32,078 nucleotides of DNA from JBAZKK01 sp964456925 (GTDB taxonomy: Bacteria > Omnitrophota > Gorgyraeia > Gygaellales > Profunditerraquicolaceae), in NCBI GenBank assembly GCA_964456925.1, contig CAYWCX010000008.1, positions 1 to 32,078 on the forward strand, given 5' to 3'. The position numbers and the translations under genes were made by a program. Positions 15,325 to 23,300 of this stretch are shown here, piece after piece. The notes under the pieces were generated by a model. That model saw only the letters and a list, made by a program, of their open reading frames with translations. It was not told the DNA's origin and made no database searches. Numbering within the stretch: position 1 is the stretch's first letter; the number at the start of each line of letters is the position of its first letter.

Positions 15325-15780
15325 GTGCCAAGTTTTATTCTTACCAAAGAATTAGGAAGGTTGAGCAGGTGGCTGAGGATTTTAGGTTATGACAGCCAGT
15401 ATTTTAAGGACGATAACAGAGGTTCTTTGATTATTGCGGCCTTGCGCGACAACCGCATCATTCTAACCCGTAACCGTCATTTGCCCTCTTTAAGAGGAGT
15501 CAGGATCGTTCTGGTTAAGGCAGAACGGATTAAAGAACAACTGGGCGAGGTGATTAAGGCGCTCGGCTTAAAGCCCGAGGCCGAAAGAATGTTTAGCCGC
15601 TGCCTGCTCTGTAATGTCGAACTGGAAGCGGTGGATAAAAAAGAGGTCAAGGCCAGGGTGCCGGAATACGTATTCGAGACCCAGGACTATTTTGTAAGCT
15701 GCCCGGCCTGTAAAAGGATATACTGGAGCGGAACGCACTGGGGTAATGTCCAAAAAACACTTGCTAAAATAGGATTATAA
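15325..15780 (+). CDS. Mut7-C / PIN-like RNase-domain protein with zinc ribbon
   Basis: A 151-residue member of the Mut7-C family (PIN-like fold fused to a zinc ribbon). LGRLSRWLRILGYD, then AALRDNRIILTR, match the family core. The C-terminal ribbon has RCLLC and SCPAC Cys pairs. It starts with GTG at 15325, five bases after pyrC stops. Two positions that are usually acidic in the family appear changed: the Asp before the LG-LARWLR motif (here FILTKELG) and the Asp of LTRD (here LTRN). Nuclease activity is therefore doubtful. Function in the pyrimidine operon is unknown. Confidence 0.82.
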   Translation: MPSFILTKELGRLSRWLRILGYDSQYFKDDNRGSLIIAALRDNRIILTRNRHLPSLRGVRIVLVKAERIKEQLGEVIKALGLKPEAERMFSRCLLCNVELEAVDKKEVKARVPEYVFETQDYFVSCPACKRIYWSGTHWGNVQKTLAKIGL

Positions 15781-15820
15781 AAATGGAGTTTATTGCGGAT
15801 TTTCACATTCACTCTAAATA
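15766..15820 (+). repeat. Left copy of 55-bp contig-end overlap
   Basis: Bases 15766-15820 are identical to 15921-15975, offset by 155. The stretch contains the end of the Mut7-C gene and the first 12 codons plus 2 bases of the next gene (ATG at 15783). The two copies sit exactly at the edges of the N run, as expected when contigs sharing a k-mer overlap are scaffolded without merging. Confidence 0.9.
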
Positions 15821-15920
15821 NNNNNNNNNNNNNNNNNNNNNNNNNNNNNNNNNNNNNNNNNNNNNNNNNNNNNNNNNNNNNNNNNNNNNNNNNNNNNNNN
15901 NNNNNNNNNNNNNNNNNNNN
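15821..15920. other. 100-base assembly gap (Ns)
   Basis: A run of exactly 100 N marks a scaffold join. Because the flanks repeat the same 55 bases, the true gap is probably zero and the real sequence about 155 bases shorter. No biological content can be inferred from the Ns. Confidence 0.98.
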
Positions 15921-15975
15921 AAAATAGGATTATAAAAATGGAGTTTATTGCGGATTTTCACATTCACTCTAAATA
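15921..15975 (+). repeat. Right copy of 55-bp contig-end overlap
   Basis: Identical to 15766-15820. If the copies are merged, the Mut7-C stop and the ATG of the next gene are separated by only two bases, in keeping with the tight spacing elsewhere in this operon. Confidence 0.9.
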
Positions 15976-18259
15976 CAGCCGGGCCACCTCCAGGGATATG
16001 GATGTCGAACACATCGCGGAGTGGGCAAAATTGAAGGGCATTACCCTCATGGGCAGCGGTGATTTTACCCATCACCTCTGGCTGGAGGAGTTAAAAGCCA
16101 AACTCGAAGACTTAGGTAACGGCCTCTTCAAATATAAGGATATCTATTTCATCCTCAGCTCGGAGATCAGCAGTATTTATTCCAAAAGGGGCAGAACCTA
16201 CCGCATTCATAATATGATTCTTTCCCCTTCCTTTAAAACCACCGACGAGATAAATGCCACGCTGGCGCGCTACGGGAATCTTGCCTCCGACGGCCGCCCG
16301 ATTTTAGGAATGGATGCCGCCGATTTGGCGCGCATTATTTTCGATATCAACGAGAACTGCATGATTATCCCGGGGCATATCTGGACGCCCTGGTTTTCCC
16401 TCTTCGGCTCGATGTCGGGTTTTGACCGCATTGAGGATTGCTTTGAAGAGCAAACGCCCAAGATTTTTGCTCTTGAAACCGGATTATCTTGCTATGACGA
16501 AAAGACAGAAGTTTTAACTGAGAATGGTTGGAAAAAATTCCCGGAAGTTAATTATTCTGATAAAATTTGCACTTTAAATACTAAGACTGACAGAATTGAA
16601 TTTCAAATGCCCCAAAGAATTTATAATTACATATATAAAGGTAAAATGTATAAACTTAAAACTAAAAGAGTTGATTTGTTAGTAACCCCCAATCATAAAC
16701 TGCTATATAGTCCCTGTGATTTTCGAAACCGTAAGCCTTATTCTTTGAAAGAAGCAGAAAAATTATTTAATAAATCCAAAATATTGAAAAAGGACGGCAC
16801 TTGGATCGGAGATAACCCAAAATATTTTACACTGCCTGAGGTTAGAATGAAGCATGGCAGCAGATATTATTCTGGATCCCGCAACAAAAGAGAAAGCCGC
16901 TTGCCTATTAAACCTTGGCTAAAGTTTTTTGGTTTTTGGCTTGCAGAGGGCTGGACTAGTGAAGGCAAGGATGGTGATTACAACGTTTGTGTATGTAACA
17001 ATGATAAAAATTTACTTAATGAAATGAAACAACTTCTTGAATGCCTTGGTTATAAAGTTTATCAACGAGGCAACCTGGTTAGAGTTAGAGATTTTCAGTT
17101 ATTTCATTATTTGAAGCAGTTTGGTAAATGTCACGATAAATTTATTCCCTTAAATATTAAATCTCTCTCGAAAAGGTTGTTAGAAATAATGCTACAGTAT
17201 TATCTTGAAGGAGACGGCCATATTTATGGGAGAACCGGAAAAGGCACATCGGCAACCACCACTTCAATCCGTTTACGCGACGATCTGCAAGAGATAGCCC
17301 TGAAAATAGGGCTTTCAGCTTATTACAAATTAGGTCAGAAGAAAGGAACTCCGTTTTCTTCGTCTTGTACTGAAAAGATATACAAACAAAGAAACGATAC
17401 CTGGGTAATTTATTTTATCAGGCATAATCGACCGATAATTTTACCCTCAGAAATAAAGAAATATAATTATACCGAAGCTTGGGCGGATTACGAGGGGTGG
17501 GTCTTCTGTGTAGCTGTGCCTAATCATGTAATTTATATTCGTAGGAACGGCATTCCTCTTTGGTGCGGTAATTCCGATCCCGCTATGAACTGGCGGCTGT
17601 CCGCCCTTGATAGATTCAGCTTGGTCAGTAATTCTGACAGCCACAGCCCCCCTAAGATCGGCAGGGAAGCCAATGTTTTTAATTGCGATATTAGTTACTC
17701 GGCATTACGCGAAGTTTTGAAGAACAAGGATAAGAAAAGATTTCTCTATACCGTTGAATTCTTCCCCGAAGAGGGAAAGTACCATTTTGACGGTCACCGG
17801 CTCTGTAACATCAGGTTTTCTCCCTCCCAGACCAAAGAGCACAAAGGTATTTGCCCGAAATGCGGAAAGCCGGTTACCGTTGGGGTAATGAATAGGGTGG
17901 AGAGTTTAGCTGACCGGCCAGGGGGTTTTGTGCCAGCCGAAGCCATTCCCTATAAGAACCTTATCCCGTTGGATGAAATTATCGCGGAGGCCAAGGGTGT
18001 GGCCAAGACTTCGGTAGCGGTGGAGCGGGAATATCGCGCCAGCGTAGCCCAGTTCGGCAATGAATTCAACATTTTAATAAGGGCCTCGGAAGATGAACTT
18101 TTAAGAGGACTGTCGCGTCGGCTGGCCGAAGGGATTTTGAGGATGCGCCAGGCCAGGATAGAAATCCAGCCGGGTTTTGACGGAGAATACGGCAGGATTT
18201 GTGTTTTTGGCAGCGAAGAGGCGAAGGGCGAACAGGAACAGCAATTAAGCCTTTTCTGA
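15938..18259 (+). CDS. Endonuclease Q-like PHP-domain DNA repair nuclease, interrupted by an intein
   Basis: The precursor is 773 residues. Residues 185-545 are an intein, and the joined exteins (1-184 plus 546-773) make a 412-residue protein close to the length of characterised EndoQ enzymes, which cut DNA 5' to deaminated bases. PHP-type metal motifs include ADFHIHSKYS (D6, H8, H10), the GSGDFTHHLWLEEL segment, the IIPGHIWTPW segment and SNSDSHSP (D567, H569). The extein junction ETGLS/SDPAMNWR restores a conserved PHP-family stretch. The C-terminal part has YHFDGHRLC, CPKCG and NRVESLADR, the zinc-finger region typical of EndoQ/TIGR00375 proteins. The start lies at the N-gap edge and is duplicated at 15783. 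It is probably coupled to the upstream Mut7-C gene. Confidence 0.85.
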   Translation: MEFIADFHIHSKYSRATSRDMDVEHIAEWAKLKGITLMGSGDFTHHLWLEELKAKLEDLGNGLFKYKDIYFILSSEISSIYSKRGRTYRIHNMILSPSFKTTDEINATLARYGNLASDGRPILGMDAADLARIIFDINENCMIIPGHIWTPWFSLFGSMSGFDRIEDCFEEQTPKIFALETGLSCYDEKTEVLTENGWKKFPEVNYSDKICTLNTKTDRIEFQMPQRIYNYIYKGKMYKLKTKRVDLLVTPNHKLLYSPCDFRNRKPYSLKEAEKLFNKSKILKKDGTWIGDNPKYFTLPEVRMKHGSRYYSGSRNKRESRLPIKPWLKFFGFWLAEGWTSEGKDGDYNVCVCNNDKNLLNEMKQLLECLGYKVYQRGNLVRVRDFQLFHYLKQFGKCHDKFIPLNIKSLSKRLLEIMLQYYLEGDGHIYGRTGKGTSATTTSIRLRDDLQEIALKIGLSAYYKLGQKKGTPFSSSCTEKIYKQRNDTWVIYFIRHNRPIILPSEIKKYNYTEAWADYEGWVFCVAVPNHVIYIRRNGIPLWCGNSDPAMNWRLSALDRFSLVSNSDSHSPPKIGREANVFNCDISYSALREVLKNKDKKRFLYTVEFFPEEGKYHFDGHRLCNIRFSPSQTKEHKGICPKCGKPVTVGVMNRVESLADRPGGFVPAEAIPYKNLIPLDEIIAEAKGVAKTSVAVEREYRASVAQFGNEFNILIRASEDELLRGLSRRLAEGILRMRQARIEIQPGFDGEYGRICVFGSEEAKGEQEQQLSLF
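16490..17572 (+). mobile_element. LAGLIDADG homing intein inside the EndoQ-like gene
   Basis: A 361-residue in-frame intein. Block A starts at Cys185 (CYDEKTEVLTENGWKKF). Block B has TPNH (250-253). The endonuclease motifs are FGFWLAEG (Glu337) and YYLEGDGHI (Asp426). Block F is FCVAVPNHVIYIRRNG (His530) and the C-terminal end is LWCGN (Asn545), with Ser546 as the +1 nucleophile. The penultimate residue is Gly instead of His. Composition differs from the host gene: the row 16621-16680 has 10 G/C of 60, while the extein row 16261-16320 has 39 of 60. Both catalytic acids are kept, so it may still be an active homing element. Splicing is needed for the host nuclease to work. Confidence 0.93.
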
Positions 18260-18276
18260 CGCGGAGGTTAATAGAA

Positions 18277-18555
18277 ATGGCGTTTCCCATTTACAATGTA
18301 AGTTTTAGGAGAGCGCATCAAGATAGTATTGTTGTCAACGGCGAAATAGTCAATGAGACCGGCAGAAATTATGCCATGGCAGCATTCAAGATACTGCTTT
18401 TTGATAAATACCATTTAATAGGCAGCGGTATTATTAAAGTCCATGATTTTCGTTCTAGGGCCATCAAAGAATTCGAGGCGTTAATAGAAGGCATGGATTA
18501 TAAGATAATCCCTTCAATTTTTAAATACGAGGTATTATTTGAAGGTGGGTATTAA
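18277..18555 (+). CDS. Small FxLYD-like protein
   Basis: A 92-residue protein starting MAFPIYNVSF. The pattern VNGEIVNETGRNY...AAFKILLFD then LIGSGIIKVHDF and a closing strand resembles the FxLYD small beta domain. No signal peptide or membrane segment is visible in this reading. The ATG at 18277 is chosen because GGAGG lies about 8 bases before it; an upstream in-frame ATG at 18199 would overlap the EndoQ-like gene and add unlikely sequence. Function is unknown, and the domain match is from pattern only. Confidence 0.6.
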   Translation: MAFPIYNVSFRRAHQDSIVVNGEIVNETGRNYAMAAFKILLFDKYHLIGSGIIKVHDFRSRAIKEFEALIEGMDYKIIPSIFKYEVLFEGGY

Positions 18556-18564
18556 TTGAAATAT

Positions 18565-18636
18565 GCGCCTGTGGCCCAATGGATAGGGCACCAGCCTCCG
18601 GAGCTGGTCGTGCAGGTTCGATTCCCGCCAGGCGCA
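18565..18636 (+). tRNA. tRNA-Arg(CCG)
   Basis: The acceptor stem GCGCCTG (18565-18571) pairs with CAGGCGC (18629-18635), with discriminator A18636 and no CCA. The D stem is GCCC/GGGC. The anticodon arm CCAGC-CTCCGGA-GCTGG gives anticodon CCG. The T arm is GCAGG-TTCGATT-CCCGC with one A-C mismatch (18614/18626). It lies in the same direction inside the pyr operon. Confidence 0.9.
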
Positions 18637-18646
18637 CTTTGAAACC

Positions 18647-18707
18647 TTAGTGTTTTGCTTCCGCGCGCTCCAAAATTTTCTCATGCGCGCTTCAGCAAAA
18701 ACACTAA
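18647..18707 (+). other. 61-base imperfect hairpin downstream of tRNA-Arg
   Basis: A 10-bp stem (18647-18656 with 18698-18707), a bulged A, three more pairs, a 3/3 internal loop and a GCGCGC/GCGCGC stem (18663-18668/18685-18690) enclose a 16-base loop. No T tract follows. It may be a tRNA-transcript end or processing structure, a REP-like palindrome or a remnant of an insertion. Nothing else is seen in the 121-base gap before the next gene. Confidence 0.6.
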
Positions 18708-18757
18708 ATTTAAGCGAGGCAAAGCTGCGGATTACACACTAACAGATAAAATATGCT

Positions 18758-19228
18758 ATGAGAAAACAAGTCGTAGGGATTGTGGGTGGAAGGAGTTGTT
18801 CAAAGAAAGTGGAGCAAATAACCCAAAATTTAGGCAAAAAACTCGCTAAAGTGGCTAATATATTAGTCTGTGGAGGGCTAAGTGGAGTAATGAGTGCAGT
18901 TTGTAAAGGATTTCAGGATGCCGGAGGCCTAACTATAGGTATTATACCCACTTACGATAAAAATGACGCTAATCCCTATGTAGATGTTGTTATCCCTAGT
19001 GGTTTAGGTTTAGCGCGGAATGTTTTAGTGGTAAAGAGCGCAGATGCAGTCATAGCTCTTCCAGGAAGCGCAGGTACGCTTTCTGAGATTGCTTATTGCC
19101 TGCAGCTGGGCATACCGGTAATAAGTCTGGGTTCCTGGGATATCAAAGGCGTGGTTAAGGTCAAGACAGCAGACGAGGCAGTGAAAAAAGTCAAACACAT
19201 CCTCCAAGCTCAACAAAGGAAAGGCTAA
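18758..19228 (+). CDS. LOG-related SLOG-fold protein (TIGR00725-like)
   Basis: A 156-residue Rossmann-like protein of the SLOG superfamily. CGGLSGVMSAVCKGF matches the nucleotide-binding glycine loop with GVM, and ALPGSAGTLSEIAY matches the second conserved loop (PGxxGTxxE) of LOG/TIGR00725 proteins. Relatives of the LOG type release bases from nucleoside monophosphates, but TIGR00725 members are mostly uncharacterised, so the activity is open. No clear Shine-Dalgarno precedes the ATG. The stop overlaps the carA start by one base (TAATG), implying coupling with carbamoyl phosphate synthesis. Confidence 0.8.
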   Translation: MRKQVVGIVGGRSCSKKVEQITQNLGKKLAKVANILVCGGLSGVMSAVCKGFQDAGGLTIGIIPTYDKNDANPYVDVVIPSGLGLARNVLVVKSADAVIALPGSAGTLSEIAYCLQLGIPVISLGSWDIKGVVKVKTADEAVKKVKHILQAQQRKG

Positions 19229-20304
19229 TGAAAGCAATTCTTATGTTACAGGACGGCCGTAGTTTTTCGGGAGAGACCCTGAATAGTACCGAAAGAATCG
19301 GCGAAGTGATTTTTAACACCGCAGTGGTTGGTTATCAGGAGATGGTTACCGACCCCGCTAATGCCGGCAAGATTTTGGTATTGACCTATCCGTTGATTGG
19401 TAATTACGGGGTCGCCCCCAAATTCAACGAGTCTCTGCAATGTTGGGCAGGGGGGGTGGTTGTCAAGGAGATCTCCCGGATTTACTCCAACTGGCAGGCT
19501 AAAAAGAGCTTTGACGATTTTAGCAGAGAACATAACCTCCTCGTCATGCATTCCGTAGATACCCGTGCGCTAACCGTGCACCTGCGCAACAAAGGCGCGA
19601 TGCCGGGTATCATCTCGACCCGCTCTACTGTCGCCAGAGAGCTATTGGCAAAAATTGAGGCCTGGCGTAAGAACAAGCCCCAATGTTTCTTAAGTAAAAT
19701 CTCGGTGACCAAACCCACGCTCGTCGGTAAAACCGGTTCCAGGCCGCACTTGGCAGTTTTAGATTTAGGGATCACTGCCGGCATTACTAACCAATTGCTG
19801 GCTTTGGGTTTTTCCCTGCAAATCTTTCCTTATAATACTGCCGCCGAGGAGATTTTACGCAGCAGGCCCCGTGGTTTAATTATCACTGGAGGACCGGAGG
19901 ATGAGCCGGAGCTATCAAAGGTAGTCGCAAACGTAAAAGTACTTTTAGGGCGACTGCCGGTTCTGGGAATTTCCTGCGGTCACCAAATCCTGGCGGTAGC
20001 ATTAGGGGCAAAGATTATTAAAATGAAAGTGGGCCACCGCGGCCTGAATTACCCGATGTATCAGGGGCGGTCTTACAAGGCCGAGATTACGGCGCAGAAC
20101 CACGGCTGGACAGTAGACGCCAACTCCCTCGTCAAAATCAAAGGGGTTAAGATTACCGGTTACAACCTCAATGACCGCACCGTTGAAGAGATGGAACATA
20201 GAAAACTCAAACTCATCGGGGTGCAGTATTACCCGGCTAGCCCCGGTTTCAATGAGATAAACAGCGTATTCAAAAGGTTCATTAGAATGACAAAGGAGCG
20301 TTAG
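19228..20304 (+). CDS. carA: Carbamoyl phosphate synthase small subunit with lost glutaminase triad
   Basis: The CarA fold is clear: EVIFNTAVVGYQEMVTDP and LTYPLIGNYG near the N-terminus, and a class I amidotransferase domain at about 175-358. CarA normally hydrolyses glutamine and feeds ammonia to CarB. Here the nucleophile motif GICLGHQ reads GISCGHQ (Ser249-Cys250, codons 19972-19977). The VQFHPEASPG segment reads VQYYPASPG (Tyr335, codon 20230-20232), so the His is Tyr and the Glu is deleted. NGPGDP reads GGPEDEP. At 358 residues it is otherwise normal length. It probably still stabilises CarB but cannot hydrolyse glutamine. The gene overlaps the SLOG gene by a base, and carB starts 2 bases after it. 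Confidence 0.93.
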   Translation: MKAILMLQDGRSFSGETLNSTERIGEVIFNTAVVGYQEMVTDPANAGKILVLTYPLIGNYGVAPKFNESLQCWAGGVVVKEISRIYSNWQAKKSFDDFSREHNLLVMHSVDTRALTVHLRNKGAMPGIISTRSTVARELLAKIEAWRKNKPQCFLSKISVTKPTLVGKTGSRPHLAVLDLGITAGITNQLLALGFSLQIFPYNTAAEEILRSRPRGLIITGGPEDEPELSKVVANVKVLLGRLPVLGISCGHQILAVALGAKIIKMKVGHRGLNYPMYQGRSYKAEITAQNHGWTVDANSLVKIKGVKITGYNLNDRTVEEMEHRKLKLIGVQYYPASPGFNEINSVFKRFIRMTKER

Positions 20305-20306
20305 AA

Positions 20307-23300
20307 ATGCCGCGACGTCGAGACATTAAAAAAATTCTTATGATTGGCTCAGGCCCTATCATCATCGGTCAGGCCTGCGAGTTTGATTACTCCGGTTCTC
20401 AGGCCTGTAAGGCCTTAAAAGAAGAGGGTTATAATACGGTGCTGGTAAATTCTAACCCCGCCACCATTATGACCGACCCGGGGATGGCGGATTCCACCTA
20501 CATTGAGCCGCTGACAGTGGAGATAGTAGAGAAGATAATACAGAAAGAACGGCCCGACGCAATACTGCCGACGCTCGGGGGGCAGACCGGGTTGAATCTG
20601 GCGTTTTTTCTGATGCGGCGCGGGATTTTAAAAAAATACGGCGTCGAGTCCATCGGCGCTTCGGTATCTGCTATCTCAAGGGCGGAGGACCGCGAACTTT
20701 TTAAGAAGGCGATGCAGGAGATTGGCATCGACGTTCCCAAAAGCGGCATTGCCGAGGGCGTCGCGCAGGGTATGCGTATAGGTTTAGAGATCGGTTTTCC
20801 TTTAATCCTGCGGCCCGCTTATTGCCTTGGGGGTTCCGGCGGTTCCATCGCCTACAACAAGCAGGAGTTGGAAAAATTTCTGGATAAGGGTCTTGGCACC
20901 AGCCCGGTGCATCAGGTATTGGTGGAGCAGTCGGTTTTAGGTTGGAAAGAAATAGAATTTGAGGTAATGCGTGACTGTGAAGACAACGTCGTCATTATTA
21001 CTTCAATGGAGAACGTTGACCCCATGGGTGTGCACACCGGAGATAGCATTGTGGTGGCGCCTGCCCAGACCCTCACTGCCGAAGAGTACAGCAACTTCGT
21101 ATATCTGTGCCGTAAAATCATCCGTAAAATCGGAATTACCGGCGGAGGCGCGAATATTCAATTCGCCCAGAATCCCGAAAACGGCAAGATCGTGATTATC
21201 GAAGTCAACCCCCGGCTTTCACGTAGCTCTGCCCTGGCTTCCAAGGCCACGGGTTTTCCTATCGCCAGGGTGGCAACCAAGCTGGCAGTGGGGCTTACTT
21301 TACCTGAGGTAACCAACCAGATTACCGGCAAGACTACTTCTTTCTTTGAGCCCACCGTGGATTACTGTGTTTTCAAAATCTGCCGCTTCACCTTCGAAAA
21401 ATTCCCCAAGGCGGAGCGCACCCTGAATACCTCGATGAAGGCAGTTGGCGAAGCGATGTCCATCGGCCGCAATTTTAAGGAGGCGCTGCAGAAGGGGATA
21501 CGCTCCACTGAAATCGGCCGTTTCGGTTTAGGCGCAGACGGTAAGGACAAAATCAGCGATAAAGAATTGGCTCGTGCCTCCGGCGGTTTATTGGAACAGA
21601 TTAGACACAAGATCCGCGTCCCTAACGACGAAAGGATATTTTATTTAAGATACGCTATTAAGGCCGGGATGCCCCTGGAAGAAATCTACCGTCTTTCCAA
21701 GATTGACCTTTGGTTTCTGGATAATATGAAACAGCTCGTGGAGCTGGAGGACAAAATTAAACGATACCGCAATCCCAACGGCAGCGATGAAATTAAGATG
21801 CCGGCAGAGCTTTTAGAGGAGGCTAAAAAAGACGGCTTTTCTGACCGTCAGGTGGCGTACCTCTTAAATACCAAGGAGGAGGCCGTGCGGCAGCTGCGTA
21901 AGAAAAATAACATTAAGACCGTTTACAAGCCGGTAGATACCTGTGCCGGAGAGTTCGAGGCTGAGCGGCCCTATTTTTATTCCAGCTACGAAACCAAAGA
22001 CGAGTCCCGCGGCGGTAAGAATAAAAAAGTCGTGATTCTGGGAGGCGGACCTAACCGTATCGGTCAGGGTATTGAATTTGATTATTGCTGTTGCCATGCC
22101 GCTTACGCCTTAAAGGAAGAAGGCCTCGACAGCATTATGGTGAACTGTAACCCCGAGACCGTTTCTACCGATTACGATACCTCGGATAGGTTGTATTTCG
22201 AGCCCATTACGGTAGAGGATGTCTTGAATATCGTCGAAGTAGAGAAGCCTTTGGGTGTTATCGTGCAGTTCGGCGGCCAGACCCCCATTAATCTGGCAAT
22301 ACCCCTGATGAAGGCGGGAGTGAATCTGTTGGGGACGAGCGCGGACAGCATCGATATTGCCGAGGACCGTAAGCGTTTTAAGCAGATGCTGGATAAACTC
22401 GAGCTCCTGCAGCCGGAAAACGGCACCGCATTTACTTTTGAAGAAGCCAAAGAGATAGCCAGAAAAATCGGTTATCCGGTATTGGTACGTCCTTCCTATG
22501 TTTTGGGCGGCCGGGCAATGGAGATTGTCTACGAAGAGGCGGTGCTAGAAAGGTTTATTACCGAGGCCGCCAGCGCATCAGGAGAGCATCCGGTTTTGAT
22601 CGATAAATTCCTGGAGGATGCCATTGAGGTAGACGTGGATTTGATCGGGGATAAAGAAACCTTTGTAATCGGCGGGATTATGGAGCATATCGAAGAGGCC
22701 GGCATTCATTCCGGGGATTCTGCGATGGCCCTTCCCGCATACACCCTCTCCGTCGATATTCTTAATAAAATCCGCGAGGCAAGTTATAAAATGGCAAAGG
22801 AACTGGGAACCGTGGGGTTAATGAATATACAGTTTGCGGTCAAGGAGGAGAAGGTCTATGTCCTGGAGGTTAACCCGCGCGCCTCGCGAACCGTGCCTTT
22901 TGTATCCAAGGCTATCGGCGTGCCTCTGGCTAAACTTGCCACGAAGGTGATGTTGGGTAAAAAATTAAAGGAGCTGGGATTCACCCAGGAGATTATCCCT
23001 AAGCACGTCTGCGTGAAAGAGTCGGTCTTTCCTTTTAACCGTTTTCCGGGGGTAGATATTATCCTTGGCCCGGAAATGAAATCCACCGGTGAGGTTATGG
23101 GTATCGACCGCGACTTCGGACGGGCTTACATTAAAAGCCAGATTGCCGCAGGCCAGAAGATTCCCACCAAGGGCAATGTCTTTATCTCGGTGAGGGATAA
23201 AGATAAACGCCAGGTGGTATTTATCGCCAAGAAGCTCGCGGACCTCGGATTTAACATCTATGCTACTTCTGGAACCGCCTCTGCCTTAATGCAAAATTCT

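Noticed and set aside
15783..15820. A separate truncated gene before the N gap
   Set aside because: It is an exact copy of the first codons after the gap, so it is an assembly overlap and not a second gene.
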